Assembly (NCBI GenBank): GCA_024280885.1
Contig: JAJRPF010000064.1
Span: forward strand, 1 to 64,000
DNA length: 64,000 bases
Reading direction: 5' to 3'
DNA from: Planctomycetota bacterium
GTDB taxonomy: Bacteria > Planctomycetota > JAJSAM01 > JAJVHW01
Shown here: positions 56,967 through 64,000 of the stretch, piece by piece
Layout of the letters: each line of letters begins with the position of its first letter
How positions within the stretch are numbered: position 1 is the first letter of the stretch
Translations under genes and position numbers: made by a program
Notes under the pieces: model-generated
What the model saw: the letters and a program-made list of their open reading frames with translations, nothing else
Told to the model about the DNA's origin: nothing
Database searches by the model: none

Positions 56967-59096
56967 ATGGTGAGTTGGCAGAGGGCATCCGGGGGGATCG
57001 CGCTGGCAGTCGCCGCCGCTACGGCGAGCGCGGGCGAAGTTGGATTCGAGGAGCCGGTCGATCTGGCCCCGGGCTCTGGCGCACGCGGACTCGTCATGGC
57101 CGATGTCGATGGCGATGGCTCGGCAGACGTGGTCGTCCTCCACACGGACTCAGTGAGCGTTCGTCTCGGCGACGGAGCAGGGTCATTTGCCGCTGCAAGG
57201 ACGATCCCGATCGCGACGAACGGCAGAGTGATCGTGGCGCGCGACCTGGACGGCGACACGTTCCCCGAACTCCTGGTCGGCCACCTGGGATCGACGTTCG
57301 GCGAGCACACACTCACCGTGCTGTGGAACGACGGCTACGGCGAGTTCGCGTCGGCCGGGTTCTCCTTCGGGAAGTCCCTCGCCGGCGGTCTGGCGGTGCT
57401 CGACGTGGACGATGACGGCGACCTCGACATCGCGTTCGGCAACGGCTCCGGCCTCTCCGCCGCATTGAACGACGGGCACGGCGACTTCCGGCAACTCCGC
57501 CTGCTTGCGGAGCCGGACCTTCCTTACAATTGGTTCCGAGGCCCCGAAGCGGCGGATCTCGACGGCGACGGCGATCTCGATCTGGCCTACTGGTCGCGCG
57601 AGGTCCGCGTGCTGTGGAACGAGGGCGACGGGGTGTTCGTGCCGGCGTCGGAACTCGCCCTCGACGGGACTTTCGGTCCATATGTCGCCGACGTCACGGG
57701 CGACGGGCTTGCGGACCTCCTGGCGATCCACCCAGAGATCTCGGGGGCATTCGGGTTCAATCACTTCGCGTTCCCGGCGCGACTCTACGTGCATCGCAAC
57801 GACGGTAGGGGCGGGTTCGAGAGCCTCGTTCCCGTCGAGCTGCCCTCGACCGCCGCGACAGAACGGATCCGCTTCGCCGACCTGGACTCGGACGGCGACC
57901 TCGACGTGATCCTCGCGGGCGAGTCCGATTGGTTCGACGTGCTCGTGAACGACGGAGCAGGGGTATTCTCGGAGCAAGGGAGAGTCCCGGCTCCCAGGAC
58001 GGGCAAGGTCCTGTGGTTCGTCGAAGCGAGCCACGTGGACAGCGACGATCGCGTGGATCTCGTCGCCGCGGAGTTTGTCTCGGGCCAACTCGCGTGGCTG
58101 CGGAACGATCCGCCCCCGACAGTATCGTCGTTCGACCCGGCCGTGCTCTCCTTCGGCGAGGCGCGCACACTGACGGTCACGGGCACCGGCTTTCGAGAAG
58201 GCGCCACGATCGACCTCGGCGATGCCGTGCGTGTGCACTCGGTCCGCTTCGAGTCGGCGACGCGGCTCGTCGCCGACGTCAGCGTCTTTCGACAGGTCTT
58301 CGACGATGTGCCGTTCGGCCGGCTGCCAGCGTATGTTGTCAGTCCGAGCGGAAAGTGCGGCGCCGGCACGTTCGAACTGATCGCTGGCCTGTCGCCATCG
58401 ATCGCCTCGGTTGCTCGCGACACCTTCTTCCCCGGAGACCTGGCTCGGGTGACGATCCGTGGCACGGGGTTCGAGTCGGCCGTACGCGCGCGCCTCGAGT
58501 CCATCGGAGATCTACCCAGCGTCGTACGCGTCGACGAGACCGAACTCCGCGCCGCGTTCGTCGTGGACGGCGACACCGCGCCCGGCGCGTACGCGCTGAC
58601 GCTCATCAACGCAGGGGGCGGACAGGCGACGCTGCCTGACGCGTTCCATGTCCTCCCGGCGCCTGACCTCAGCGTGAGGTTCCGGAAGGCGAGGATCCAC
58701 GACCGCGACGACGCCGGACGTGACTCGATCACGCTCGTCGCACATCTCCTGTTCAACGAACACGCCTCGCGCGACGCAACGCTGGCCGGGCACCAAGACG
58801 TCTCGGTAGTCGTCGGGTGGACCGACGGTCCCTTCACTTTGGCGGTGCCGGGCGACGATCCCGCCTGGAAGACCCGCGGCAAGAAGCGCATCTGGAAGAC
58901 CCCGCGGGGCGCCGAGCCTCGCCTCAGGCTGGTCGTCGACGCGAGGCGTCACCGCCTCAGCTTTACCGCCAGACGTCTCGACCTTCCCCCGCTCCCCGGC
59001 AGCGTCGTTCGCGCCGACTTCACGGTCGGACCCCATACGGCGCACGATCTTCGCGAGTGGCGTACGTCGAAGACGAGTCGGTTCCGGATCAGGTGA
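56967..59096 (+). CDS. secreted FG-GAP/VCBS-type protein with IPT/TIG-like domains
   Basis: 709 residues from ATG 56967. Signal peptide SGGIALAVAAATASAG. Residues 25-390 carry FG-GAP/VCBS-type calcium-binding units (VMADVDGDGSADVVVLHTDS, VLDVDDDGDLDIAFGNGSGL, AADLDGDGDLDLAYWSREVR, FADLDSDGDLDVILAGESDW), which fold as an integrin-like beta-propeller. Residues 390-560 contain two IPT/TIG-like modules (SFGEARTLTVTGTGFREGAT, FFPGDLARVTIRGTGFESAV). The C-terminus is beta-rich and basic (RLVVDARRHRLSFTARRLDL). Probably extracellular or surface-attached. Preceded by the repeat fragment at 56674-56774. Confidence 0.85.
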   Translation: MVSWQRASGGIALAVAAATASAGEVGFEEPVDLAPGSGARGLVMADVDGDGSADVVVLHTDSVSVRLGDGAGSFAAARTIPIATNGRVIVARDLDGDTFPELLVGHLGSTFGEHTLTVLWNDGYGEFASAGFSFGKSLAGGLAVLDVDDDGDLDIAFGNGSGLSAALNDGHGDFRQLRLLAEPDLPYNWFRGPEAADLDGDGDLDLAYWSREVRVLWNEGDGVFVPASELALDGTFGPYVADVTGDGLADLLAIHPEISGAFGFNHFAFPARLYVHRNDGRGGFESLVPVELPSTAATERIRFADLDSDGDLDVILAGESDWFDVLVNDGAGVFSEQGRVPAPRTGKVLWFVEASHVDSDDRVDLVAAEFVSGQLAWLRNDPPPTVSSFDPAVLSFGEARTLTVTGTGFREGATIDLGDAVRVHSVRFESATRLVADVSVFRQVFDDVPFGRLPAYVVSPSGKCGAGTFELIAGLSPSIASVARDTFFPGDLARVTIRGTGFESAVRARLESIGDLPSVVRVDETELRAAFVVDGDTAPGAYALTLINAGGGQATLPDAFHVLPAPDLSVRFRKARIHDRDDAGRDSITLVAHLLFNEHASRDATLAGHQDVSVVVGWTDGPFTLAVPGDDPAWKTRGKKRIWKTPRGAEPRLRLVVDARRHRLSFTARRLDLPPLPGSVVRADFTVGPHTAHDLREWRTSKTSRFRIR

Positions 59097-59130
59097 AGCC
59101 GGGACACTGACGATCGCAGCCGGGTCGTTC

Positions 59131-59400
59131 TTGGGGGGGCCGAGTTCTGTGGAGTTCCACATAGTTCGGACGCTAAACAGTATCCCGATCGCGTGGTGGA
59201 AGGCGTGCCCGTCGCTCCTGGCGGCCGAGACGCTGGCAGGCCTTCCCGTCGCTGGCGGGCTCGACCTCTCCAGCACGACGGACCTGACGCCGTTCGTCTT
59301 GGTCTTCCGGTTGCCGCCGACGACGCAGGAGACCCCGAGCGTCGAGGTCGCCGAGTTGGACGCCAGCGGGGCGTGGCGCGGTACTAGCCCGGACAAATCA
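59131..59400 (+). pseudogene. phage terminase large-subunit fragment
   Basis: About 90 codons reading AIAWWKAC-like start (SIPIAWWKACPSLLAAETLA), then GLPVAGGLDLSSTTDLTPFV and LVFRLPPTTQETPSVEVAEL. GGLDLSSTTDLT is typical of the start of the nuclease domain of phage large terminases; the first Asp is a metal ligand in that family. The ATPase domain and the rest of the nuclease domain are missing. The left boundary is near 59131 and homology fades about 59400. A phage relic. Confidence 0.6.
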
Positions 59401-59470
59401 CGACTCTTGGGACGTGGACCGGACTCGTTGCGATTCGTTGCCGCCAACGCTCTGCAGAGCAGCCGGAGTG

Positions 59471-59578
59471 CGTTGGGAGCAAGCGCATCGGCGAGTCGCC
59501 GTCCGTCGCTGCGTTCCGGAGACGACCCGACACAAGAGACCGCGGCGCGACTCGGCTGCAATCTGCTGGATCTGGTCT
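59471..59578 (+). mobile_element. interspersed element, 5' fragment (copy 11)
   Basis: Left end GTGCGTTGGGAGCAAGCGC, then ATCGGCGAGTCGCCGTCCGT, GAGACGACCCGACACAAGAG and GCGGCGCGACTCGGCTGCAA. Shares its middle with copy 1 (23437-23620). The right part is missing at the border of the defence-type fragment. Confidence 0.6.
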
Positions 59579-59579
59579 T

Positions 59580-59967
59580 GATCCCGATTCCTGGTCCGTC
59601 CCGAATGAGAGTCTGGAGTCGAATTCCGAGCCGGGACTTGGAGGACCTGGACCATGTCGAGAAGCCGCCTTCGAAACCAGTCCGTTGAGAGCGCGTTGGA
59701 TCCAAACCAGAAGTAGACGCGACCTCTGTGCGCCTCCCGGGAAGGGCGGTCCCACAGTGTCGAGCTGTTCCACAACTCAAAGTCGATGTGCCTGTCAAGT
59801 GCTGCGGCCTTCTTGGTCCACTTCGCTACGCGAGCGTCCCACTTCTGCTGCTCGCTCTGCGTCCCACGTGTTCTGGCGTCGGATAGATCACGCGGCAGGC
59901 AGACGATGTATCTGGCGACATCGGGATGACCCTTCAGAGTGCGGTCCACTGAGTCGTCTAGGCGCAC
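59580..59967 (-). pseudogene. fragment of a large defence-type NTPase/nuclease protein
   Basis: Minus-strand reading: HPDVARYIVCLPRDLSDART, then QKWDARVAKWTKKAAALDRH, FELWNSSTLWDRPSREAHRG and RVYFWFGSNALSTDWFRRRL. This string matches, from memory, a conserved segment near the N-terminus of very large ATPases with an N-terminal Mrr/DUF4297-like nuclease, found in defence islands. Both the start (nuclease part) and the following ATPase domain are absent; one end abuts element copy 11. About 125 codons remain of a protein normally over 1000 residues. Confidence 0.55.
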
Positions 59968-59986
59968 TCGCTAGCGCCGTCAGACG

Positions 59987-60361
59987 TTACTTCAGTGGAG
60001 CGCTCGCATACGTGAACGTCCCCGGCGGAAGGCCGAGCACGCGCCGTGCACCGATCTCGAATCGATCCACTATGCCGACCTCTCGCGCTTCGCAATTGAG
60101 GAATGTCGTCTCCGAGCTCCCATGCAATGCGAAGCCGTCCTCACGTGCGGTAACTACCCGCCAGAGACCGTCGCCTGAATCGGCGAACTTGGGACACGTG
60201 GACGCGGACTGGGAGACCACCATGAGCGACTTCGTCTGTCGCGTGGCGACCCGGTCGAACATGAGCGCGAAGGCGCCGATCCCGGTGATGGTGAGGGTCG
60301 CGACGATCACCGTTCGGATCCGCGAACGACGACTTCGAGTTGAGGGCGGACTTCGTTTCAC
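59987..60361 (-). CDS. small membrane-anchored protein
   Basis: 124 residues from GTG 60361 (GGAG upstream on the minus strand). Arg-rich start (KRSPPSTRSRRSRIR), one membrane segment (TVIVATLTITGIGAFALMF) and an exported part with two Cys (SASTCPKFADSGDG, TTFLNCEAREVG). Probably bitopic. The start region overlaps a short perfect hairpin at 60368-60396. Family not recognised. Confidence 0.5.
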   Translation of the reverse strand: MKRSPPSTRSRRSRIRTVIVATLTITGIGAFALMFDRVATRQTKSLMVVSQSASTCPKFADSGDGLWRVVTAREDGFALHGSSETTFLNCEAREVGIVDRFEIGARRVLGLPPGTFTYASAPLK

Positions 60362-60367
60362 TGGGGG

Positions 60368-60396
60368 GACTCCACAGCCGCTGGCGCTGTGGAGTC
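60368..60396 (-). promoter_or_regulatory. 11-bp stem hairpin over the ribosome binding site
   Basis: GACTCCACAGC and GCTGTGGAGTC pair perfectly around a 7-base loop. On the minus strand the GGAG near 60373 that should serve the GTG 60361 start lies inside the stem. Folding of the mRNA would hide it; a regulatory role is inference. Confidence 0.4.
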
Positions 60397-60573
60397 TATC
60401 ACGCGGAGACGATTGTCGGACGCAGCGAGGCTCTCCAGCAGCGGTTCCGCAGGTCGCGCGGTCGTACGCGATGTCCCGTGCCTCTCGGTCGTTGCGGAGG
60501 CGCGACCGCCTGAACGTTCTGTCGCGCACGCAGGCGCTGCGAGACGTGCCAGCTCGGCGCGTCGTAACGCGCT

Positions 60574-60648
60574 GCGAGATACTGAACCCGGATGAACTCT
60601 TCGGCCCAGCGATGCGTCCGGAGGATTCATCCGGGTTCAGTATCTCGC
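60574..60648. repeat. palindromic repeat, copy P3
   Basis: Best copy of the family: arms of 22 bp (GCGAGATACTGAACCCGGAT and its complement, plus two bases) pair perfectly around a loop containing TTCGGCCCAGCGATGCGTCC. It lies in the 465-bp gap between the divergent genes 59987-60361 and 60827-61174, in which I see no other feature than the hairpin at 60368-60396. Confidence 0.75.
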
Positions 60649-60826
60649 GAGCCTGCATGTAGTGCGGCGGTGGCAAGCTTCATCGGCGACTCGCCGGAAT
60701 CCCATCAGCACCGCCCTGGCTTCCACTTCGAGACGGCACTGCTCATCCGAGGCACGCGGCGCCGAACCCTCCCCCCGGTGACTTGGTTCCACGGAAGATC
60801 GCTCGCCATGCCGGATCGGAGATCCT

Positions 60827-61174
60827 GTGGACCCGAAGAAACCAGAGACCGAGCATTCGATCGTCCCGGCCGTCGCTTGGACGTCCATTGCGTGCGTGCT
60901 CATCGCACTGGGCGGCGTTGGTCTGGTGGGCGTCGTCAGGACGATCACGGCGCTCGGGGGCGGCGGCATGGCCGCCGTCGCCGGAGCGACGGCGATTCAC
61001 CTGGTCGGACTCCCGACCGCGCTGATCGGCAGTTCTCTTGTGTGGGTAGCCGCACGTGCGCGATCTACTCCGCTCATCATCCGCGCCATCGCTGTCTTGA
61101 TTGGCGCGCTGGACTTGCTCGCCGTCGGCTGGGCGCTGAGCTACGTCGGCTGGGGGCTGGGCTATCTCGGGTGA
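60827..61174 (+). CDS. small membrane protein
   Basis: 115 residues from GTG 60827. Four hydrophobic segments: AWTSIACVLIALGGVGLVGV, GMAAVAGATAIHLVGLPTAL, IGSSLVWVAA and AIAVLIGALDLLAVGWALSY. Very little soluble sequence. No family recognised. The following 316 bp contain the GC-rich repeat R4 and nothing else. Confidence 0.55.
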   Translation: MDPKKPETEHSIVPAVAWTSIACVLIALGGVGLVGVVRTITALGGGGMAAVAGATAIHLVGLPTALIGSSLVWVAARARSTPLIIRAIAVLIGALDLLAVGWALSYVGWGLGYLG

Positions 61175-61261
61175 GACCCACCTGCTCTTGCGCATGGCAG
61201 CGTGGAGCATGCAGCCATGCGGAGAGTTGGCTGGTTGTGAGTCGGGGACGCTCCAAACTAA

Positions 61262-61360
61262 CCGACGAACGTGTTCGCCCCCCGCGTCGGTCGCGACGCA
61301 TGTACGGACACGGATCACGTCCCCGCCCGTCTCGGGTCGGGAGGCGTAGGCCGTTCGGTT
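61262..61360. repeat. GC-rich intergenic repeat, copy R4
   Basis: CCCCCCGCGTCGGTCGCGAC, then GGACACGGATCACGTCCCCG and CCCGTCTCGGGTCGGGAGGC with the usual CCGTTCGG ending. Lies 88 bp after the gene ending at 61174. Confidence 0.6.
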
Positions 61361-61490
61361 CTGTGGGGCGGCCCGCCTGATCCGGGAACTCGGCTAACGT
61401 CGAGGGTCGGGCGCGTCCACGAGGGTGCGGCACCTCTGCGCAATCCGTCGAACCTGCGGGCGTCACCGTTTCCGAGCTCGTGGCGCTGCG

Positions 61491-62114
61491 ATGACGGTGA
61501 CGTGCACCCTGAAGACCGTGAACCGGAGAGCCCGACTGTTACTCGTGCCGCTGCTGCTCGTCGCGTGTGCGCACGAGAGAGTGGCAGTGCCGCCCGCCGC
61601 TACTCTTCCGGCGCCGCTGGAACGCGCAACCGCGAAACTCCCCGCTCCGATCCGCGAACCTCGCGTCGCGACTCGGGGCGAGATCGTGAGCGTGACGCCG
61701 GGCTGGTTCGGGCCGAGGTACTTCATCGAGTTTCGCGACGGCGTTGCTCCGTTGCCGGGCGCGCTCCTCTCCGTGCGGCGCGCCGGTGAGTCCGTTGGGA
61801 CGCTGGTGGTCGCTGAATCGAGTCGTGCGTTCACGGTCGTCGTCGTCACAGAGTTGCCTGACGGCACGACTGACCATCACGATGTCACGGTCAGTTCAGG
61901 ACCGCGTCCGAAGTCGCGCTCCACTTGGCGGTTCGTGGACGCTCTCGGGATTGAACGCCAGGGCTCGGTCGTCACGGTAGTGGGGAGTCCCGTACGAGTG
62001 GTCCGCCCGACGTGGGATGGTGACGAACCACTGCGCGAGCACGACGTCGTAGTGGTCATGGGGCGATCTAAGGACGCTCTGCGCGAGGCGCGTCGCCCGC
62101 GCTGGCTTGAGTGA
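61491..62114 (+). CDS. hypothetical lipoprotein
   Basis: 207 residues from ATG 61491; upstream codons in frame look non-coding. Signal RRARLLLVPLLLVAC ends in a lipobox (LVAC). A Pro/Ala spacer is followed by beta-rich sequence (GEIVSVTPGWFGPRYFIEFR, ALLSVRRAGESVGTLVVAES, RQGSVVTVVGSPVRVVRP). Such short lipoproteins with a conserved VxxV-beta core occur in many planctomycete genomes without known function. A GC-rich repeat starts directly after the stop. Confidence 0.65.
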   Translation: MTVTCTLKTVNRRARLLLVPLLLVACAHERVAVPPAATLPAPLERATAKLPAPIREPRVATRGEIVSVTPGWFGPRYFIEFRDGVAPLPGALLSVRRAGESVGTLVVAESSRAFTVVVVTELPDGTTDHHDVTVSSGPRPKSRSTWRFVDALGIERQGSVVTVVGSPVRVVRPTWDGDEPLREHDVVVVMGRSKDALREARRPRWLE

Positions 62115-62115
62115 T

Positions 62116-62152
62116 ACCCCGCCCGTCTCGCGTCGGGAGGCGCGGGCCGTTC
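62116..62152. repeat. GC-rich intergenic repeat, copy R5
   Basis: CCCCGCCCGTCTCGCGTCGG, then GAGGCGCGGGCCGTTCG; only the right half of the family, starting 2 bp after the stop at 62114. Confidence 0.6.
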
Positions 62153-62174
62153 GACTTCGACGGTCTCGTCTCGC

Positions 62175-64000
62175 ATGAAATCGCACCGAGACTCGTCCAA
62201 TGGTCCCGTGGTCTCCATCCCTCGTCCCTTCGCTAGACACTGGGCGCCGTTCGCGATCATGATTTGCGGACTCGCCGCGTGCCAGGGCGATCGGGCTCCT
62301 CTGCCTGACATTTCCGCCGAGCGGGGAGCTGAGCGTCGCCGCGTGCGCGTCGTGGAGTCGGGCGACGAGCCGGTGACTGATCCGGGCACGGAGCCGGACG
62401 CGCAGGCCGCGAAAGTCGACGCGCTCGTCCAGGCCCTGCTGCACGCGGGATGGGAGCGAGACGAGGCCGCAGTCGAGAGCATCAAGCGGGCGATCCGCGC
62501 GATCGGTGCCCCGGCCGCCGAGAGGATCGCGGCGCAGCTCCTCGTGAGCGAGCACCGCCACCGCGGCGCGGTGCGGGCATTGGTGGCTCTGGGGAAGCTC
62601 TCTGTCGCGCCTCTCACGCGGACGCTGCAGAACGCTGATCACGATGAGGTCGTGATTACGGCCAGCGAGGCGCTCTCCGGCCTTGCTCCAGAGTGGGTGT
62701 ACGGACCGGAGGGGCCCGAGATCTGTCGTGCGCTAGTCGACTGTGTCCGGCGATTCGACAGCGATGGACCGCGCGCGGCACTCGCAGTCCTCGCCGAGTC
62801 GCGACCCGCCGGGCGTGCCGTGGCGGCAGATCTCGGTCGCATGTTGTTCGACGAGCCGGAACGGTCCGATGGCTGGCCGTACGTGTCCGACGCCGCGATC
62901 ATCGACGTGCTGCGGGCGCTGGGGCCCGACGCTGCACCAGCGGCAGCAGTCGTGCTGGCGGACACATCGTGCCTCAGCTCGGACGACTTGAAGTCGTTCC
63001 TTGGTGTGATGCGCCGAGTCGGTTCGGCCGCGCCGGAGGCGCTTCCGCTCCTGTTGGACCTGCTTCGATCCGACGACGCCGATGTTCGCTGGGGGACTTG
63101 TCTGGCCCTCCAGTCCTGGGGTCCCGCGGCGACGATCGCTGCGCCGGATCTCGTGCGTCTACTGGTCGATGAGGATGTTGACGCGAGCGCCGCGGAGGCG
63201 CTGCGCAGCATCCGGGCGAATGCTCCCCCCGAGGAGTGGCTTGACGCGCTCGCGGTGCTGGGCGGCGACGCGCCGCCGGGGGCGGGGTTCGACGCGACGG
63301 CCGTGATCGCCCGCGACGCTGCTGTCGCCGACCTCTTCGCCGACTCGGCGGCCGCCCTTTCGGCACCGGCCCAGCTCGCCCTTCGGATGATGCTCAGCGA
63401 GCAGGGGAACGACCGACAAGAGGAGATCACGAGGATCTTGGTGCGTAGCTCGTCGCCCCTGGCGCGTGCGTTCGCGTTCGGCCCGTGGGGTTTCGACGAG
63501 GGACTGGTGCGCCCGCTACCGCCGGAGGCGATCGCTCTGCTCGAGGATCCGGAGATCGAGGTGCGAGCAGCGATCGCCGCGGTCCTCGCTAGGCGAGGGC
63601 CCTCGCACGATCGGATCGTGCTAGCAATCGCGGCGGATGCGATCGAGATCGACGACGATCATTCGCCGTACTCGGGCATCGAAGCGCTCCTCCAGATTGC
63701 TTCGCGCATGCCGGCTGCCCGCGAACTCGTCGTGCGCGCGCTGGGGCATCCGGCCGAGGACGTGCGCTCGGAGGCGAAGAGGGCGCTCACCGCGATCGAT
63801 CGAGCGCTGCACGGGTTGCCGGAAGAGCCGCTCCCGGCGCAGTGGCTCACGCTGGCGGAGCGCAAGGTCGCTCGCTCGCAGGAGCTCACGAGCCTGCTGT
63901 CAAGAGGGCCAGCGGGTGGGCGGGCCATTGTCCGGATGGCAGGGAGCACCGATCGCGGTAGTGCGGCGGACGGCGACCTGTTGGAGTGGTGCCGCACGGC
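62175..64000 (+). CDS. HEAT-repeat lipoprotein, 3' end outside the window
   Basis: At least 608 residues from ATG 62175, open to the right edge. The N-terminus has a hydrophobic stretch and lipobox (PFAIMICGLAACQGD), so ATG 62247 is another possible start. The body is HEAT-like: pairs of helices with D-x-D-V-R or E-V-R-A-A motifs (LLRSDDADVRWGTCLALQSW, LEDPEIEVRAAIAAVLARRG, LGHPAEDVRSEAKRALTAID). Same class as 54401-56638 but not a close copy. Likely membrane-anchored and facing the periplasm; partner unknown. Confidence 0.82.
   Translation, partial: MKSHRDSSNGPVVSIPRPFARHWAPFAIMICGLAACQGDRAPLPDISAERGAERRRVRVVESGDEPVTDPGTEPDAQAAKVDALVQALLHAGWERDEAAVESIKRAIRAIGAPAAERIAAQLLVSEHRHRGAVRALVALGKLSVAPLTRTLQNADHDEVVITASEALSGLAPEWVYGPEGPEICRALVDCVRRFDSDGPRAALAVLAESRPAGRAVAADLGRMLFDEPERSDGWPYVSDAAIIDVLRALGPDAAPAAAVVLADTSCLSSDDLKSFLGVMRRVGSAAPEALPLLLDLLRSDDADVRWGTCLALQSWGPAATIAAPDLVRLLVDEDVDASAAEALRSIRANAPPEEWLDALAVLGGDAPPGAGFDATAVIARDAAVADLFADSAAALSAPAQLALRMMLSEQGNDRQEEITRILVRSSSPLARAFAFGPWGFDEGLVRPLPPEAIALLEDPEIEVRAAIAAVLARRGPSHDRIVLAIAADAIEIDDDHSPYSGIEALLQIASRMPAARELVVRALGHPAEDVRSEAKRALTAIDRALHGLPEEPLPAQWLTLAERKVARSQELTSLLSRGPAGGRAIVRMAGSTDRGSAADGDLLEWCRT

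Noticed and set aside
22756..59578. A true integron with attC sites
   Set aside because: The recombinase relics lack the extra segment typical of IntI, the element ends read GTT-AAC rather than AAC-GTT, and the interior is protein-coding-like. Kept only as an analogy for layout.
1..64000. CRISPR arrays
   Set aside because: No regularly spaced short direct repeats were seen; the repeats present are dispersed elements or palindromes.

Overview
This high-GC window looks like a piece of a Planctomycetota chromosome. That is inferred from the gene content: Ser/Thr kinases fused to sulfatase-modifying-factor domains, an ECF sigma factor in an operon with a kinase, sigma factors fused to carboxypeptidase-regulatory-like domains, secreted Ig-like, FG-GAP and HEAT-repeat proteins, and very few housekeeping genes. 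No taxonomic marker is present, so the assignment is an inference. Every function below is read from motifs and from memory of protein families; no database search was run.

Layout. 0-5 kb is a junkyard of small genes around relics of a tyrosine recombinase: two unrelated genes on the minus strand each end in a duplicated copy of the recombinase 3' tail. 5-17 kb is a minus-strand signalling block: PilZ protein, hybrid PAS histidine kinase, kinase-FGE fusion, a metzincin-type protease, a secreted protein, a kinase with a long C-terminal helical region, and the ECF sigma factor that probably heads its operon. 17-23.5 kb holds small hypothetical operons, an IS256-type transposase relic and a frameshifted tyrosine recombinase.

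The accessory core runs from 23.4 to about 60 kb. It has a GH30 glycosidase, then three long proteins in which an ECF sigma factor is joined through one membrane segment to carboxypeptidase-regulatory-like and STN-like modules (25527-29750, 39499-41501, 43355-46780). Related secreted proteins lie beside them, one present twice (37724-39145 and 50237-51664). Threaded through this region is an interspersed element of about 293 bp. It has inverted ends (GGCGTTGGTGCATGAAC / its complement) and an internal reading frame resembling the N-terminus of an IS5/IS903-type transposase fused to its C-terminus. All ten copies whose direction can be read lie in the same orientation, and the six complete or internally shortened copies of that structure start 0-20 bp after a stop codon of a plus-strand gene. 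Two further small repeat families (a 75-bp palindrome and a GC-rich block at gene ends) and a perfect 26-bp inverted repeat occur between genes.

51.9-64 kb carries secreted or lipid-anchored proteins (TPR-like, HEAT, FG-GAP/IPT), fragments of a phage terminase and of a defence-type NTPase, and an HEAT-repeat lipoprotein running off the right edge. Repeated signs of decay (a frameshift in 39499-41501, an amber codon in 41510-42937, four recombinase relics, a half-degraded tRNA-Pro) point to a mobile, eroding region; assembly error is an alternative explanation for the first two.
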